From NCBI RefSeq assembly GCF_001641335.1, contig NZ_LVEM01000002.1, positions 1,405,663-1,469,662 of the forward strand: a stretch of DNA of 64,000 bases, in the 5' to 3' direction. Numbering within the stretch: the first letter of the stretch is position 1; every line of letters starts with the position of its first letter. Origin of the DNA: Bradyrhizobium stylosanthis (GTDB taxonomy: Bacteria > Pseudomonadota > Alphaproteobacteria > Rhizobiales > Xanthobacteraceae). Below are positions 22,807 through 31,535 of this stretch, in pieces. The translations under genes and the position numbers were made by a program. Under the pieces are notes generated by a model. That model was not told the DNA's origin. It did no database searches and saw nothing but the letters and a program-made list of their open reading frames with translations.

Positions 22807-24843
22807 ATGCCTCGCGACAGCGACAAAGACAACGATTCCCGCGGCCGGCGAGGCCCCCCCAAGGGTGGCCGCAGCGGCAAGCCGCGCGGCCCCGAGAAGA
22901 AGTTCGGCAAGCGCGGCTTCGAAGGCAAGGGCGATCGCGATAGCCGTCCGCCCCGTGGTGATCGCGACAGCCGCCCGCCTCGCGCCGACCGTGGGGACCG
23001 ACCGTTCCGCCGCCGCGAGGAGGGGGATGCCCCGCGCCGCGATTTTTCCGATCGTCCGCGCTTCAAGCGCGAAGATGGTGAAGGCCGCGGCGAGCGCAGC
23101 TTCAAGCCCCGTGGTGACCGTCCGTTCTCGGACCGCTCCTCGCGCGATGGCGAGAAGCGGCCGTTCAAGCCGCGTGGAGATCGTCCGTCCTATGGCCGCG
23201 ACGACCGTCCGCCGCGCAGCCGGGATCGCGATGACTCGCGGCCGGCCGGCCGGTCCGGCGGTGAGAGGAAGTTCGGCGACAAGAAGCCCTACGCGCCGCG
23301 TGGCGATCGCCCCGAGCGCAAGTTCGACGGCGAGCGGAAGTCTTCGCGCGGCGGCGACCGTGGTGACCGTCCGCGCGATCGCGGCGAGCGGAGCGATTCA
23401 AAGCCGTGGCAGAAGCGCGACGATCGTCCGCGCAGCGACCGGCCGCGCAAGAGCTTCGACAAGGACTTCGGCGGCCGCGATCGCGGCGAGGAAAAACCCT
23501 GGCGCCAGCGCGACGACCGCCGTGAGGGCGGCCGCGGCGAGGACCGTCCGCGCTTCTCGCGCTCGCGCGATGATCGTGCATCGGGCGATCGCCCCTTCCG
23601 CGATCGGCCGAAATTCGATCGGCCGCGCGACCGCGACAGCGAACGCGGTGACCGTCCGAAGTTCGATCGTCCGCGCCAGCGCCCGGAAGGCCGTATGGAC
23701 TGGCAGGAGCATCCGCGCAGCGAGGGCCGCTTCCGCGACCGTCCGCGCCGCGACAACGAGGACGACAGCCGGATCTTCGAGAAGCGCCCCGCCTTCGGCG
23801 GCCGCGGCGCCTACCGCGAGCGCGATCGGGATTTCGAGGGCCGGCCGCGCCGCGACGACGCGCCGAAGCCAAAGAAGACGGGCGAGCGCATCGCCAAGGC
23901 GCTCGCGCGTGCGGGCCTTGCCTCGCGTCGCGACGCCGAGGAAATGGTCACGCAGGGCCGCGTCACCGTCAACGGCCGCGTCATCAACTCGCCGGCGCTG
24001 GATATCACCAAGAGCGACGTCGTTCTCGTTGACGGCAAGCCGTTGCCGGAGCGTGAGCGCACGCGGCTGTTCCTCTATCACAAGCCGCGCGGCCTGATGA
24101 CGACGCATGACGACCCCGAGGGGCGTCCGACCGTGTTCGACAATCTGCCCGAAGGCCTGCCGCGCCTGATCTCGGTTGGCCGGCTCGACTTCAACACCGA
24201 AGGCCTGTTGCTGCTGACCAACGACGGCGGCCTCGCGCGCACGCTCGAGCTGCCGGACACCGGCTGGCTGCGCCGCTACCGCGTCCGCGCCCATGGCGAT
24301 GTCACGCAGGCGCAGCTCGACGAGCTCAAGAACGGGGTCGAGATCGAGGGCGTCAAATACGGTCCGATCGAGGCGACGCTCGAGCGCGACCAGGGCGCCA
24401 ATGTCTGGCTGGTGTTCGCGATCCGCGAGGGCAAGAACCGCGAGGTGCGTAACGTCTGCGCCCATCTCGGGCTCGAGGTGAACCGGCTGATCCGCGTCTC
24501 CTACGGCCCGTTCCAGCTCGGCGAGATCCCCGAAGGCCAGGTCGACGAGATCAGGTCGCGCGTGCTGCGCGAGCAGCTCGGCGACAAGGTGATCGAGAAA
24601 TCGGGCGCTGAGTTCGACGTGCCGTCGAAATCCGCTGACCGCGTTGACGATCCGCCGAAGAAGCCCGCCAGCAAGCGCGCCGTGATCGCCGACCGCAAGG
24701 GCCGCCGCGTGCTGGTGCAGCGCACCGGCAGCGAGGAGGCGCGCGAGCGCAACGAGATGGAAGCGAACGGCTACGGCCCGCCGCGCCGTCCCAAGCGCGG
24801 CTACCACGGCAAGCGCGACCTGACGCCGCGGGATGGCGAGTAA
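22807..24843 (+). CDS. RluB/RsuA-family pseudouridine synthase with long disordered N-terminus
   Basis: The last 320 residues are an ordinary rRNA pseudouridine synthase: an S4 RNA-binding domain from about residue 359 (GERIAKALARAGLASRR) and the catalytic domain with GRLDFNTEG, in which Asp460 is the nucleophile. The first 358 residues are low-complexity, dominated by Arg, Asp, Gly, Pro and Lys (repeated DRPxxR, RGDRP, KFGD patches), probably disordered and able to bind RNA. The 678-residue total is more than twice the usual length. The target is likely 23S rRNA U2605 or similar. A short basic tail follows the catalytic domain. Confidence 0.9.
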   Translation: MPRDSDKDNDSRGRRGPPKGGRSGKPRGPEKKFGKRGFEGKGDRDSRPPRGDRDSRPPRADRGDRPFRRREEGDAPRRDFSDRPRFKREDGEGRGERSFKPRGDRPFSDRSSRDGEKRPFKPRGDRPSYGRDDRPPRSRDRDDSRPAGRSGGERKFGDKKPYAPRGDRPERKFDGERKSSRGGDRGDRPRDRGERSDSKPWQKRDDRPRSDRPRKSFDKDFGGRDRGEEKPWRQRDDRREGGRGEDRPRFSRSRDDRASGDRPFRDRPKFDRPRDRDSERGDRPKFDRPRQRPEGRMDWQEHPRSEGRFRDRPRRDNEDDSRIFEKRPAFGGRGAYRERDRDFEGRPRRDDAPKPKKTGERIAKALARAGLASRRDAEEMVTQGRVTVNGRVINSPALDITKSDVVLVDGKPLPERERTRLFLYHKPRGLMTTHDDPEGRPTVFDNLPEGLPRLISVGRLDFNTEGLLLLTNDGGLARTLELPDTGWLRRYRVRAHGDVTQAQLDELKNGVEIEGVKYGPIEATLERDQGANVWLVFAIREGKNREVRNVCAHLGLEVNRLIRVSYGPFQLGEIPEGQVDEIRSRVLREQLGDKVIEKSGAEFDVPSKSADRVDDPPKKPASKRAVIADRKGRRVLVQRTGSEEARERNEMEANGYGPPRRPKRGYHGKRDLTPRDGE

Positions 24844-24884
24844 CTTTCAATGGTCGGGGCGAGGTCGATACCGAGCAAGAGGTC

Positions 24885-24972
24885 GTCATGGCCGGGCTTG
24901 ACCTGGCCATCCACGTCTTGCTCGCGTCCACCAGTCAGGAACGTGGATGGCCGGGACAAGCCCGGGCATGAC
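24885..24972. repeat. Dispersed palindromic repeat (gtcatggccggg / cccgggcatgac type)
   Basis: gtcatggccgggcttgac with its continuation pairs with gtggatggccgggacaag and cccgggcatgac at the other end. A related copy is at 41576-41698. Confidence 0.75.
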
Positions 24973-24983
24973 GGAGCCGTGTG

Positions 24984-25538
24984 ATGCGCGTCGTTGGCGG
25001 CAGGTTGAAGGGGCGCAATCTCGCCTCACCGTCCTCGCGCGACATCCGCCCCACGGCGGACCGGTTGCGCGAGTCCGTGTTCAACATTCTCGTGCACGCC
25101 TATGACGATCCGATCGAGGATGCGCGTGTGCTCGATCTTTTCGCCGGCACCGGTGCGCTCGGCATCGAAGCCTCCTCGCGCGGCGCGAAGTTCACGCTGT
25201 TCGTCGACAATGGCGCTGAGGCGCGGGCGCTGCTGCGCAACAACGTCGAGTCGCTCGGCCTTGGCGGCGTGACGAAGGTCTATCGTCGCGATGCGACTGA
25301 TCTCGGCCCCGCGCACCCGGTCGAGCCGTTCTCGCTGGTGTTCCTCGATCCGCCCTATGGCAAGGGCTTTGCGGAGAAGGCGCTCGCGTCCTTGCGCGAT
25401 GGCGGTTGGCTGACGCCGGGCGCACTGCTGGTGGTGGAAGAGGCCAAGGCCGCGCAGTTCGCAACGCCGGAAGGTTTCGAGGAGCTGGAGCGGCGAGCCT
25501 ATGACGACACGGAGTTCGTGTTTTTGAAGAAGCCGTAG
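24984..25538 (+). CDS. rsmD: 16S rRNA (guanine(966)-N2)-methyltransferase
   Basis: RsmD methylates G966 of 16S rRNA using S-adenosylmethionine. The 184-residue protein has RLRESVFNIL near the start, the SAM loop VLDLFAGTGALGIEA and the catalytic DPPYGKG motif. A GTG directly precedes the ATG and could also serve as start. It follows the pseudouridine synthase by 140 bases, and both act on ribosomal RNA; they may be co-transcribed. Confidence 0.94.
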   Translation: MRVVGGRLKGRNLASPSSRDIRPTADRLRESVFNILVHAYDDPIEDARVLDLFAGTGALGIEASSRGAKFTLFVDNGAEARALLRNNVESLGLGGVTKVYRRDATDLGPAHPVEPFSLVFLDPPYGKGFAEKALASLRDGGWLTPGALLVVEEAKAAQFATPEGFEELERRAYDDTEFVFLKKP

Positions 25539-25540
25539 CC

Positions 25541-25626
25541 GTAGGATGGGTAGAGCGCAGCGAAACCCATCAAACCACCCGAATAGGACGAAGGTGATGG
25601 GTTTCGCTGCGCTCTACCCATCCTAC
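25541..25626. repeat. Perfect 32-nt inverted repeat between rsmD and mutL
   Basis: The arms 25541-25572 and 25595-25626 (gtaggatgggtagagcgcag onward and its complement) match at all 32 positions with a 22-base loop. The element fills the gap between the convergent rsmD and mutL genes and could stop transcription from both sides. No T-run follows. Confidence 0.85.
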
Positions 25627-25637
25627 ACGGCCGGAAC

Positions 25638-27452
25638 TCACCTCCGCCCGAACAGCTTCTCCACGTCGCTGAGCTTCAGCTCGACATAGGTCGGCCGGCC
25701 GTGGTTGCACTGGCCGGAGTTCGGCGTCTCCTCCATCTCGCGGAGCAGGGCGTTCATCTCCTCGGGCCGCAGCCTCCGTCCGGCGCGCACGGAGCCGTGG
25801 CAGGCCATGGTCGCCGCGACATGCATCAGGCGGCGTTCGAGCGGCAGCGCTTCATCCCACTCGGCCATGTGCTCGGAGAGATCGCGTAACAAACCGCCCG
25901 CGTTGGTCTTGCCGAGCAGCGACGGCGTCTCGCGCACGGCGACCGCGCCGGGGCCGAAGGATTCGATCGCTAATCCAAACGAGGCCAGCTCCTCGCTGCG
26001 CTCGAGCAGGCGCTCGACCGTTGCCTCGTCCATCTCGACGATCTCGGGGATCAGCAGGATCTGCCGCTGCACGCCGTTGGCGGCCAGTGACGCCTTCAGC
26101 CGCTCGTAGACGATGCGCTCATGCGCGGCGTGCTGGTCGACGATGATCAGGCCGTCGCGGGTCTGCGAGACGATGTAGGTCTCGTGGATCTGGGTGCGCG
26201 CGGCGCCGAGCGGGCGATCGACGAGGTCGGCCGCCGGCTGCGTCTCGATCCGCACATCCGCGCTGGGCGCGCCGACGTCGAATGCGGCCTGGGCGCGCTC
26301 CGCGAAAGCAGGCGCGGCCGCGCCGTCGAACGACGGCATCGGCGCGACAGGGGCGGACGGCGAGGCGCGCCAGTCCCAGCTCGCGGGGCGCTGCGGCGTG
26401 AAGGCGGGACGGAACGAGGACAGTGCGCTCTCGCCGCTGTTGGCGGCGGTGCGGCGGCCTTCGCGCGCGAGGCCTTCCTTCAATCCGTGCACGATCAGCG
26501 CGCGGACGAGGCCGGCATTGCGGAAGCGCACCTCGGTCTTGGCCGGATGCACGTTGGCATCGACCTCGCGCGGGTCGAGCGTGACGAACAGCGCCAGCAC
26601 CGGATGGCGGTCGCGCGGCAGGTAGTCGGCATAGGCCCCGCGCACCGCGCCGAGGATGAGCTTGTCGCGGACCGGGCGGCCGTTGACGAAGAGATATTGC
26701 CCGAGCGCATTGGCTTTCGTCAGCGCAGGGGCGGCTGCATAGCCCGAGACGACGACGCCCTCGCGTTCGGCATGGACCTCGAAGGCATGGCTGCGGAACT
26801 CCGCCCCCAAGATGTCGCCGAGCCGGGTCAGGCGGCCGGCGGCGCCGGGCAGGGCGGCGGCCCAGGTCACCGGCGCGCGCTCCTCGCCTGCGAGGGTGAA
26901 GGCGACGTCCGGCCGCGCCATGGCGAGGCGACGCACGACTTCGCGGATGGCTTCCGCCTCGGTGCGGTCGGTCTTCAGGAACTTCAGCCGCGCGGGCGTC
27001 GCGTAGAAGAGGTCGTTGACCTCGACCCGCGTGCCATGCGCCAGCGCCGCCGGCATGATCTCGGACTTCTCGCCGCCCTCGACATTGAGTGCCCAGGCAT
27101 GCGGCTCGCTGGCGTGCCGCGTCGTGATCGACAGCCGCGCCACGGAGCCGATCGAGGGCAACGCCTCTCCGCGGAACCCGAGCGTGCGGATCTGGAGCAG
27201 GTCCTCGTCGTCGAGCTTGGACGTTGCATGGCGCTCGACCGCGAGCGCGAGGTCCTTGGCGGTCATGCCGCTGCCGTCGTCGGTGATGCCGATCCGCCGC
27301 CGCCCGCCGCCGTCGGTGAAGACGTCGATCCGGCTGGCGCCGGCATCAATCGCGTTCTCGACCAGCTCCTTGACCACGCTCGCGGGCCGTTCGACCACCT
27401 CGCCGGCGGCGATGCGGTTGACGACCTGTTCTGGCAATTGGCGGACGGGCAT
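25638..27452 (-). CDS. mutL: DNA mismatch repair protein MutL (endonuclease type)
   Basis: MutL couples mismatch recognition to strand removal. The 604-residue protein has the GHKL ATPase at the N-terminus (RIAAGEVVERPASVVKELVEN, then DDGSGM and GFRGEALPSI), a Pro/Ala linker and a C-terminal dimerisation domain. That domain carries the metal endonuclease motif DQHAAHERIVYE, together with ACHGSVRAG and CNHGRPTYVEL, so this is a nicking-type MutL, unlike that of E. coli. The start at 27452 is the first conserved Met. Confidence 0.96.
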   Translation of the reverse strand: MPVRQLPEQVVNRIAAGEVVERPASVVKELVENAIDAGASRIDVFTDGGGRRRIGITDDGSGMTAKDLALAVERHATSKLDDEDLLQIRTLGFRGEALPSIGSVARLSITTRHASEPHAWALNVEGGEKSEIMPAALAHGTRVEVNDLFYATPARLKFLKTDRTEAEAIREVVRRLAMARPDVAFTLAGEERAPVTWAAALPGAAGRLTRLGDILGAEFRSHAFEVHAEREGVVVSGYAAAPALTKANALGQYLFVNGRPVRDKLILGAVRGAYADYLPRDRHPVLALFVTLDPREVDANVHPAKTEVRFRNAGLVRALIVHGLKEGLAREGRRTAANSGESALSSFRPAFTPQRPASWDWRASPSAPVAPMPSFDGAAAPAFAERAQAAFDVGAPSADVRIETQPAADLVDRPLGAARTQIHETYIVSQTRDGLIIVDQHAAHERIVYERLKASLAANGVQRQILLIPEIVEMDEATVERLLERSEELASFGLAIESFGPGAVAVRETPSLLGKTNAGGLLRDLSEHMAEWDEALPLERRLMHVAATMACHGSVRAGRRLRPEEMNALLREMEETPNSGQCNHGRPTYVELKLSDVEKLFGRR

Positions 27453-27692
27453 GAGGCTTACGATCTGGATTCGCTGACGGCGCTATTCTAGGCCGTGTTG
27501 CGTCAAAAGCATGTGTTGGGCAACAGGGTCGTGGCCGCCTGGGGAAGAGGGATGCCTATCACATTGAAGACATTGGGCGTTCGAGAAAATCGCGCAGCCG
27601 GGAGGGGCGGGCGTTCGGATACCGTCCTGATTGTGGGGTGCCGGGCCGCGGTGTAGCATCGTGAAAAAACGGCAACAGGACGGGAGGACGCC

Positions 27693-28010
27693 ATGTGCCA
27701 TCTCTTCGCGCACCAGCCCCAACGCGACTACGAATCCCAGACCCGCTCTTTAAGGATCGGCGGGCACTGCACCTCGATCCGGCTTGAAATGGCGTTCTGG
27801 GACACGCTGGAGGAGATCGCGGCCAAGGAGGGCATGAGCCTCGGCAAGTTCCTGACCACGCTCTACAGCGAGGTGCTCGACCATCACGGCGAGGTCAACA
27901 ATTTCGCGTCGCTCCTGCGCTGCTCGTGCTTGATCTATCGGTCGAAGAGCATGGTGACGGTGCCGGAATTCAAGGCGACGGTGGCGCCGATTCTGGATGC
28001 GGCGGAGTAG
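27693..28010 (+). CDS. Ribbon-helix-helix domain protein
   Basis: This 105-residue protein carries a ribbon-helix-helix fold of the kind found in RHH_4 proteins: the strand HCTSIRLEMAFWDTL and the helices EEIAAKEGMSLGKFLTTLYSEV. GGGAGGA lies 6 bases before the ATG. Family members are small alphaproteobacterial DNA-binding or regulatory proteins; no target is evident. It is divergent from mutL. Confidence 0.82.
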   Translation: MCHLFAHQPQRDYESQTRSLRIGGHCTSIRLEMAFWDTLEEIAAKEGMSLGKFLTTLYSEVLDHHGEVNNFASLLRCSCLIYRSKSMVTVPEFKATVAPILDAAE

Positions 28011-28028
28011 CCATTCCAACAAGAGTGC

Positions 28029-28114
28029 GTAGCCCGGATGAAGCGCAGCGCAATCCGGGATTCGCGCCACGAGTGATAGCGGCCCCGGATTACGCTGCGC
28101 TCCATCCGGGCTAC
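28029..28114. repeat. Dispersed palindromic repeat (gtagcccggatgaagcgcag type)
   Basis: gtagcccggatgaagcgcag and its continuation pair with cccggattacgctgcgctcc at the other end. A half copy is at 8593-8623. Confidence 0.8.
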
Positions 28115-28128
28115 GACGCTCCCTCCAC

Positions 28129-28216
28129 CGTCATTGCGAGGAGCTCTTGCGACGAAGCAATCCAGACTGTCGCCGTGGCCGGGATTCTGGATTGCTTCGC
28201 TTCGCTCGCAATGACG
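28129..28216. repeat. Dispersed palindromic repeat (cgtcattgcgaggagc type), copy 2
   Basis: Same family as 22090-22212; begins cgtcattgcgaggagc and ends gctcgcaatgacg. Confidence 0.8.
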
Positions 28217-28260
28217 CGGAGAGAACGGTGTGCTCCATTCCGAGCCGATGACGTCGGCCG

Positions 28261-29829
28261 TTAAATCTCCTTCTTCTGCATCGCCCCCGCAATGTAGTCC
28301 GCCTGCCGGATCGCGAGCGCGACGATGGTCAGTGTCGGGTTGCAGGCCGCGCCGCTGGTGAACTGGCTGCCGTCGGAGACGAACAGGTTCTTGACGTCGT
28401 GGCTCTGGCCGAACTTGTTGACCACGCCGTCCCTGGGCTTCTCGCTCATCCGGTTGGTGCCGAGATTATGCGTGCTCGGATAGGGCGGCGTCGGATAGGT
28501 CACGGTGGCGCCGACGGCGTCGTAGACCGCCGCGCCCTGCTTGTAGGCATGCGCGCGCATCGCGAGGTCGTTGGGATGATCGTCGAAATGCACGCTCGCG
28601 ACCGGCTGGCCGAATTTGTCCTTCACGGTCGGGTCGAGCGTGATGCGGTTGGTCTCCTGCGGCATGTCCTCGCCGACCAGCCACATGCCGGCCATCCTGG
28701 GATAACCGTCGAGCGCCGACGTGAACGGACGGCCCCAGGCGCCGGGATTGAGGAACGCCGCCATGAAGGGCAGGCCGATCGACAGCGTCTCCATCTCGTA
28801 GCCGCCGACGAAGCCGCGCTTCGGATTGTTGGCGGCTTCATCGCGGATGATGCCGGCCATCGTGGTGCCGCGATACATGTGCACCGACTTCTCGAACACG
28901 GCATAGACGCTGCCGGTCATGTGGCGCATGTAATTGCGGCCGACCTGTCCCGACGAATTGCCGAGGCCGTCGGGGAACATCGTGGATGCGCTGTTGAGCA
29001 GCAGCCGCGGGCTCTCGATCGAGTTGCCGGCGACCGCGACGATGCGCGCCTTCTGGCGCTGCATGGCGCCGCTCTCGTCGGCGTAGACGATGCCGGTCAC
29101 CTTGCCGCTCGCGTCATGCTCGATCTTGACCGCCATGCTGCTCGGCCGCACTTCGAGATTGCCAGTGGCTTCGCCCTTGGGGATCTCGGTGTAGAGCGTC
29201 GACCATTTCGCGCCCGACTTGCAGCCCTGGAAGCAGAAGCCGATCTGCTGGCACGAGCCGCGTCCGTCGCGCGGCTGGCTGTTGATCGCCATGTTGCCGG
29301 TGTGCACGGTCTTGTAGCCGAGCTTCTTCGCGCCCGCCTCCAGCACCTTGAAGTTATTGTTGCCGGGAAGTCCGGGAATGCCGTTGGTGCGGGTCACGCC
29401 CATCTTGTTCTCGGCCTTGGCGTACCATGGCTCCATCTCCGCCAGCGTCACCGGCCAGTCCAGGAGGTTGGCACCGGGAATGTTGCCGTAGGCGCTCTTC
29501 ACCCGGAATTCGTGCTCGTCGAAGCGCAGCGACGCGCCGGCCCAATGCACGGTCGAGCCGCCGACCGCCTTGACGATCCAGGCGGGCAGGCCCGAAAAAT
29601 CCTTGGCGACGCGCCACGTCCCCGACGTGGTGCGTGCATCGGTCCAGGCGAGCTGCGAAAAACTCTCCCACTCGTCGTTGATGAAGTCCTGGTTCTCGAT
29701 GCGGGGGCCAGCCTCGAGAATGACCACCTTGACGCCCTTCTGCGCGAGCTCGTTGCCCAGCGTGCCGCCGCCGGCACCGGAGCCGACGATCACCACAACG
29801 CTGGAATCGTTCAGATCGAATTTTGCCAT
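28261..29829 (-). CDS. GMC family oxidoreductase (membrane dehydrogenase flavoprotein subunit)
   Basis: This 522-residue FAD enzyme of the GMC superfamily resembles the large subunit of gluconate 2-dehydrogenase-type alcohol or sugar dehydrogenases. The dinucleotide loop VVVIVGSGAGGGTLGNE is at the N-terminus and the C-terminal block has HNLGTNRMSEKPRDGVVN and CNPTLTIVALA, which place the catalytic His and Asn. It has no signal peptide and is probably exported with the Tat-targeted small subunit encoded directly upstream (27 bases away). Electrons would pass to the cytochrome c in the same cluster. The substrate is unknown. Confidence 0.9.
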   Translation of the reverse strand: MAKFDLNDSSVVVIVGSGAGGGTLGNELAQKGVKVVILEAGPRIENQDFINDEWESFSQLAWTDARTTSGTWRVAKDFSGLPAWIVKAVGGSTVHWAGASLRFDEHEFRVKSAYGNIPGANLLDWPVTLAEMEPWYAKAENKMGVTRTNGIPGLPGNNNFKVLEAGAKKLGYKTVHTGNMAINSQPRDGRGSCQQIGFCFQGCKSGAKWSTLYTEIPKGEATGNLEVRPSSMAVKIEHDASGKVTGIVYADESGAMQRQKARIVAVAGNSIESPRLLLNSASTMFPDGLGNSSGQVGRNYMRHMTGSVYAVFEKSVHMYRGTTMAGIIRDEAANNPKRGFVGGYEMETLSIGLPFMAAFLNPGAWGRPFTSALDGYPRMAGMWLVGEDMPQETNRITLDPTVKDKFGQPVASVHFDDHPNDLAMRAHAYKQGAAVYDAVGATVTYPTPPYPSTHNLGTNRMSEKPRDGVVNKFGQSHDVKNLFVSDGSQFTSGAACNPTLTIVALAIRQADYIAGAMQKKEI

Positions 29830-29856
29830 ATGCGTTCTCCTGAACCGTTGGGTGAC

Positions 29857-30405
29857 CTAGGCCTTCGGCAGCCAGTCGATGTCGGCGAAGCCGCGGTTGA
29901 TGTAGCCGCCGTGCTCGGCGGAGGAGCCCTCGTAGCCGAAGCGCGGCCAGACCTCTTTCTGGTTGTAGAGCGAGACGACGAGGTCGCCGCGCACCTTCTG
30001 GAAGAAGTCGCTTTGCTCGATCTCCTTCAGCAGCACGACGCGGTCGGCTTCCCACGGCACTTCGGCATAAGCGACCTTGTGGCGATCCCTGGCGTTCTGG
30101 TCGAGCCGTGTGATGCCGTCACTGATCAGCGATTTGACGGCGGGATCCTTTGCCGCCTTGCCGTCCCACGGCTTGATCGCGGTGATGTAATAGCTGTCGC
30201 CGAGCACATCGTGCGGATAGATGTCGCGCGCGACCTTCAGCAGCGTCTTCATCGTCGCGGGCGAGAGCGTGCTGGCATCCTCGGCCCAGGCATCCTCGAT
30301 GCTCACGGTGACGCTGGTCGCGACAGCGACGACCGGAACGGCAGTCGCCGCACCCTTGAGAAAGACGCGGCGGCTGTGCTTGCTTCGACGATCGACTTCT
30401 CTCAT
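29857..30405 (-). CDS. Gluconate 2-dehydrogenase subunit 3 family protein, Tat-exported
   Basis: This 182-residue small subunit has a clear twin-arginine signal (SRRVFLKGAATAVPVVA) and the body typical of subunit 3, with IYPHDVLGDSYY and EIEQSDFFQKVRGDLVVSLYN followed by WPRFGYEGSS. GGAGGA lies just before the ATG. It probably carries the flavoprotein across the inner membrane by the Tat system and may aid its assembly. It is directly upstream of that flavoprotein gene. Confidence 0.9.
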   Translation of the reverse strand: MREVDRRSKHSRRVFLKGAATAVPVVAVATSVTVSIEDAWAEDASTLSPATMKTLLKVARDIYPHDVLGDSYYITAIKPWDGKAAKDPAVKSLISDGITRLDQNARDRHKVAYAEVPWEADRVVLLKEIEQSDFFQKVRGDLVVSLYNQKEVWPRFGYEGSSAEHGGYINRGFADIDWLPKA

Positions 30406-30449
30406 GGCATTCCTCCGTGGATTTTTATGATTGGGGTTGTTGTGATTGG

Positions 30450-30845
30450 TCAGCCGAAGCGCCCGCCTTTCTGGATCACCTCGATCTTGTAGCCGTCGGG
30501 ATCGCTGACGAAGAAGAAGCGCGCCAGCGTCTTGCCGTCGTGCTTGAAGTCGCGCAGCGGCCCCGGTGCGAGCTTCTCGCGCTCGAAGCGGGCGTGCTCG
30601 GCATCGACATCGTCGACCACCACGGCGAGATGGCCGTAGCCGTCGCCGAGCGCATACGGCTCCTTGCGATCGAAATTGACCGTCAGCTCCACCTCGAATG
30701 GTGAGGAGGGGTGACGCAGATAGATCAGGGCAAAGTCCGAAAACTTGAGATGATCGGCGACCTCGAGGCCAAAGGCGCGCCTGTAGAAATCGAGCGCGCG
30801 TGCCTCGTCGAGCACGCGGATCATGGAATGAACGGGCTTTGCCAT
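30450..30845 (-). CDS. VOC / glyoxalase I-like protein
   Basis: This 131-residue protein has the vicinal-oxygen-chelate fold: two beta-alpha-beta-beta-beta units, SMIRVLDEARALDFYRRAFG at the start, then YGHLAVVVDD and FFFVSDPDGYKIEVIQ. Metal ligands consistent with lactoylglutathione lyase are present (His in GHLAV and Glu in KIEVI). Its start abuts the stop of the cytochrome c gene with no gap, so the two are coupled. It may detoxify an aldehyde product of the neighbouring dehydrogenase; that link is inference. Confidence 0.88.
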   Translation of the reverse strand: MAKPVHSMIRVLDEARALDFYRRAFGLEVADHLKFSDFALIYLRHPSSPFEVELTVNFDRKEPYALGDGYGHLAVVVDDVDAEHARFEREKLAPGPLRDFKHDGKTLARFFFVSDPDGYKIEVIQKGGRFG

Positions 30846-31232
30846 TCAGTTCTGCTCCTTCAAGTAAGCGATGATGGCTGCGCGCGTCTCCGGCTTCGCC
30901 TGCCGGTAGACCATGGTCGCGCCGGGAATGACGGCCTGTGGATTGGTCAGCCAGGCATCGAGCTTCGCATCGTCCCAGGCGAATTCCGCCTTCGACAGCG
31001 CCTCCGAGTATTTGAAGCCTTCGGCCTTGCCGGCGGAGCGGCCGACGATCTTCACGAGCGGCGGGCCCTGCCGCATCGGTTCCGACAGGTTCAACGTGTG
31101 GCACACCGCGCATTGCTGCTTGAAGAGCGTGGCGCCATCCGGGGGCTTCGCGGCCGGCAACGGCATTTGCGCATCGGCAACCCTGACCAACAGCACCATC
31201 GCGGTGCACAATCCCAGCACGATCGCGCGCAT
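30846..31232 (-). CDS. Small c-type cytochrome
   Basis: This 128-residue exported cytochrome has a signal peptide (AIVLGLCTAMVLLVRVADA), a single heme site CAVCH at residues 41-45 and a plausible Met axial ligand in GATMVYRQ. It is a class I cytochrome c that could take electrons from the GMC flavoprotein. The Met at 31232 is chosen for the signal peptide; a Met 12 codons upstream is also in frame. First gene of the dehydrogenase cluster. Confidence 0.88.
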   Translation of the reverse strand: MRAIVLGLCTAMVLLVRVADAQMPLPAAKPPDGATLFKQQCAVCHTLNLSEPMRQGPPLVKIVGRSAGKAEGFKYSEALSKAEFAWDDAKLDAWLTNPQAVIPGATMVYRQAKPETRAAIIAYLKEQN

Positions 31233-31535
31233 CGCCAAGAATCCGCCATCCACATTCACGCTGCGCAAACTCTAGGCGGCGGCAAAGATGCGGTGGTAGT
31301 AGCGGGCTGTTTCGCTGCACGCGGAGATGTTCGTGATGTGTGCCGTTCCGCGCTGCCTTATATGCGGAGCACAATTCCGCGAAACCGCCGTCAAATCCCT
31401 AAACGTTCACCACACCATGCGCATTGCATGACGATCGCGCCGCTCGAACTCTCGATGCGATGCAATGGTCCGGTGCAGACGAGCGGCGTCGCGAGCCGCC
31501 GCGCCATTTGTCGCGAAAAAATCCAGGAGAAATGG
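31233..31535. other. Divergent intergenic region
   Basis: These 303 bases separate the cytochrome c gene and the next exported protein and must hold both promoters. No gene or clear operator is seen. Confidence 0.5.
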
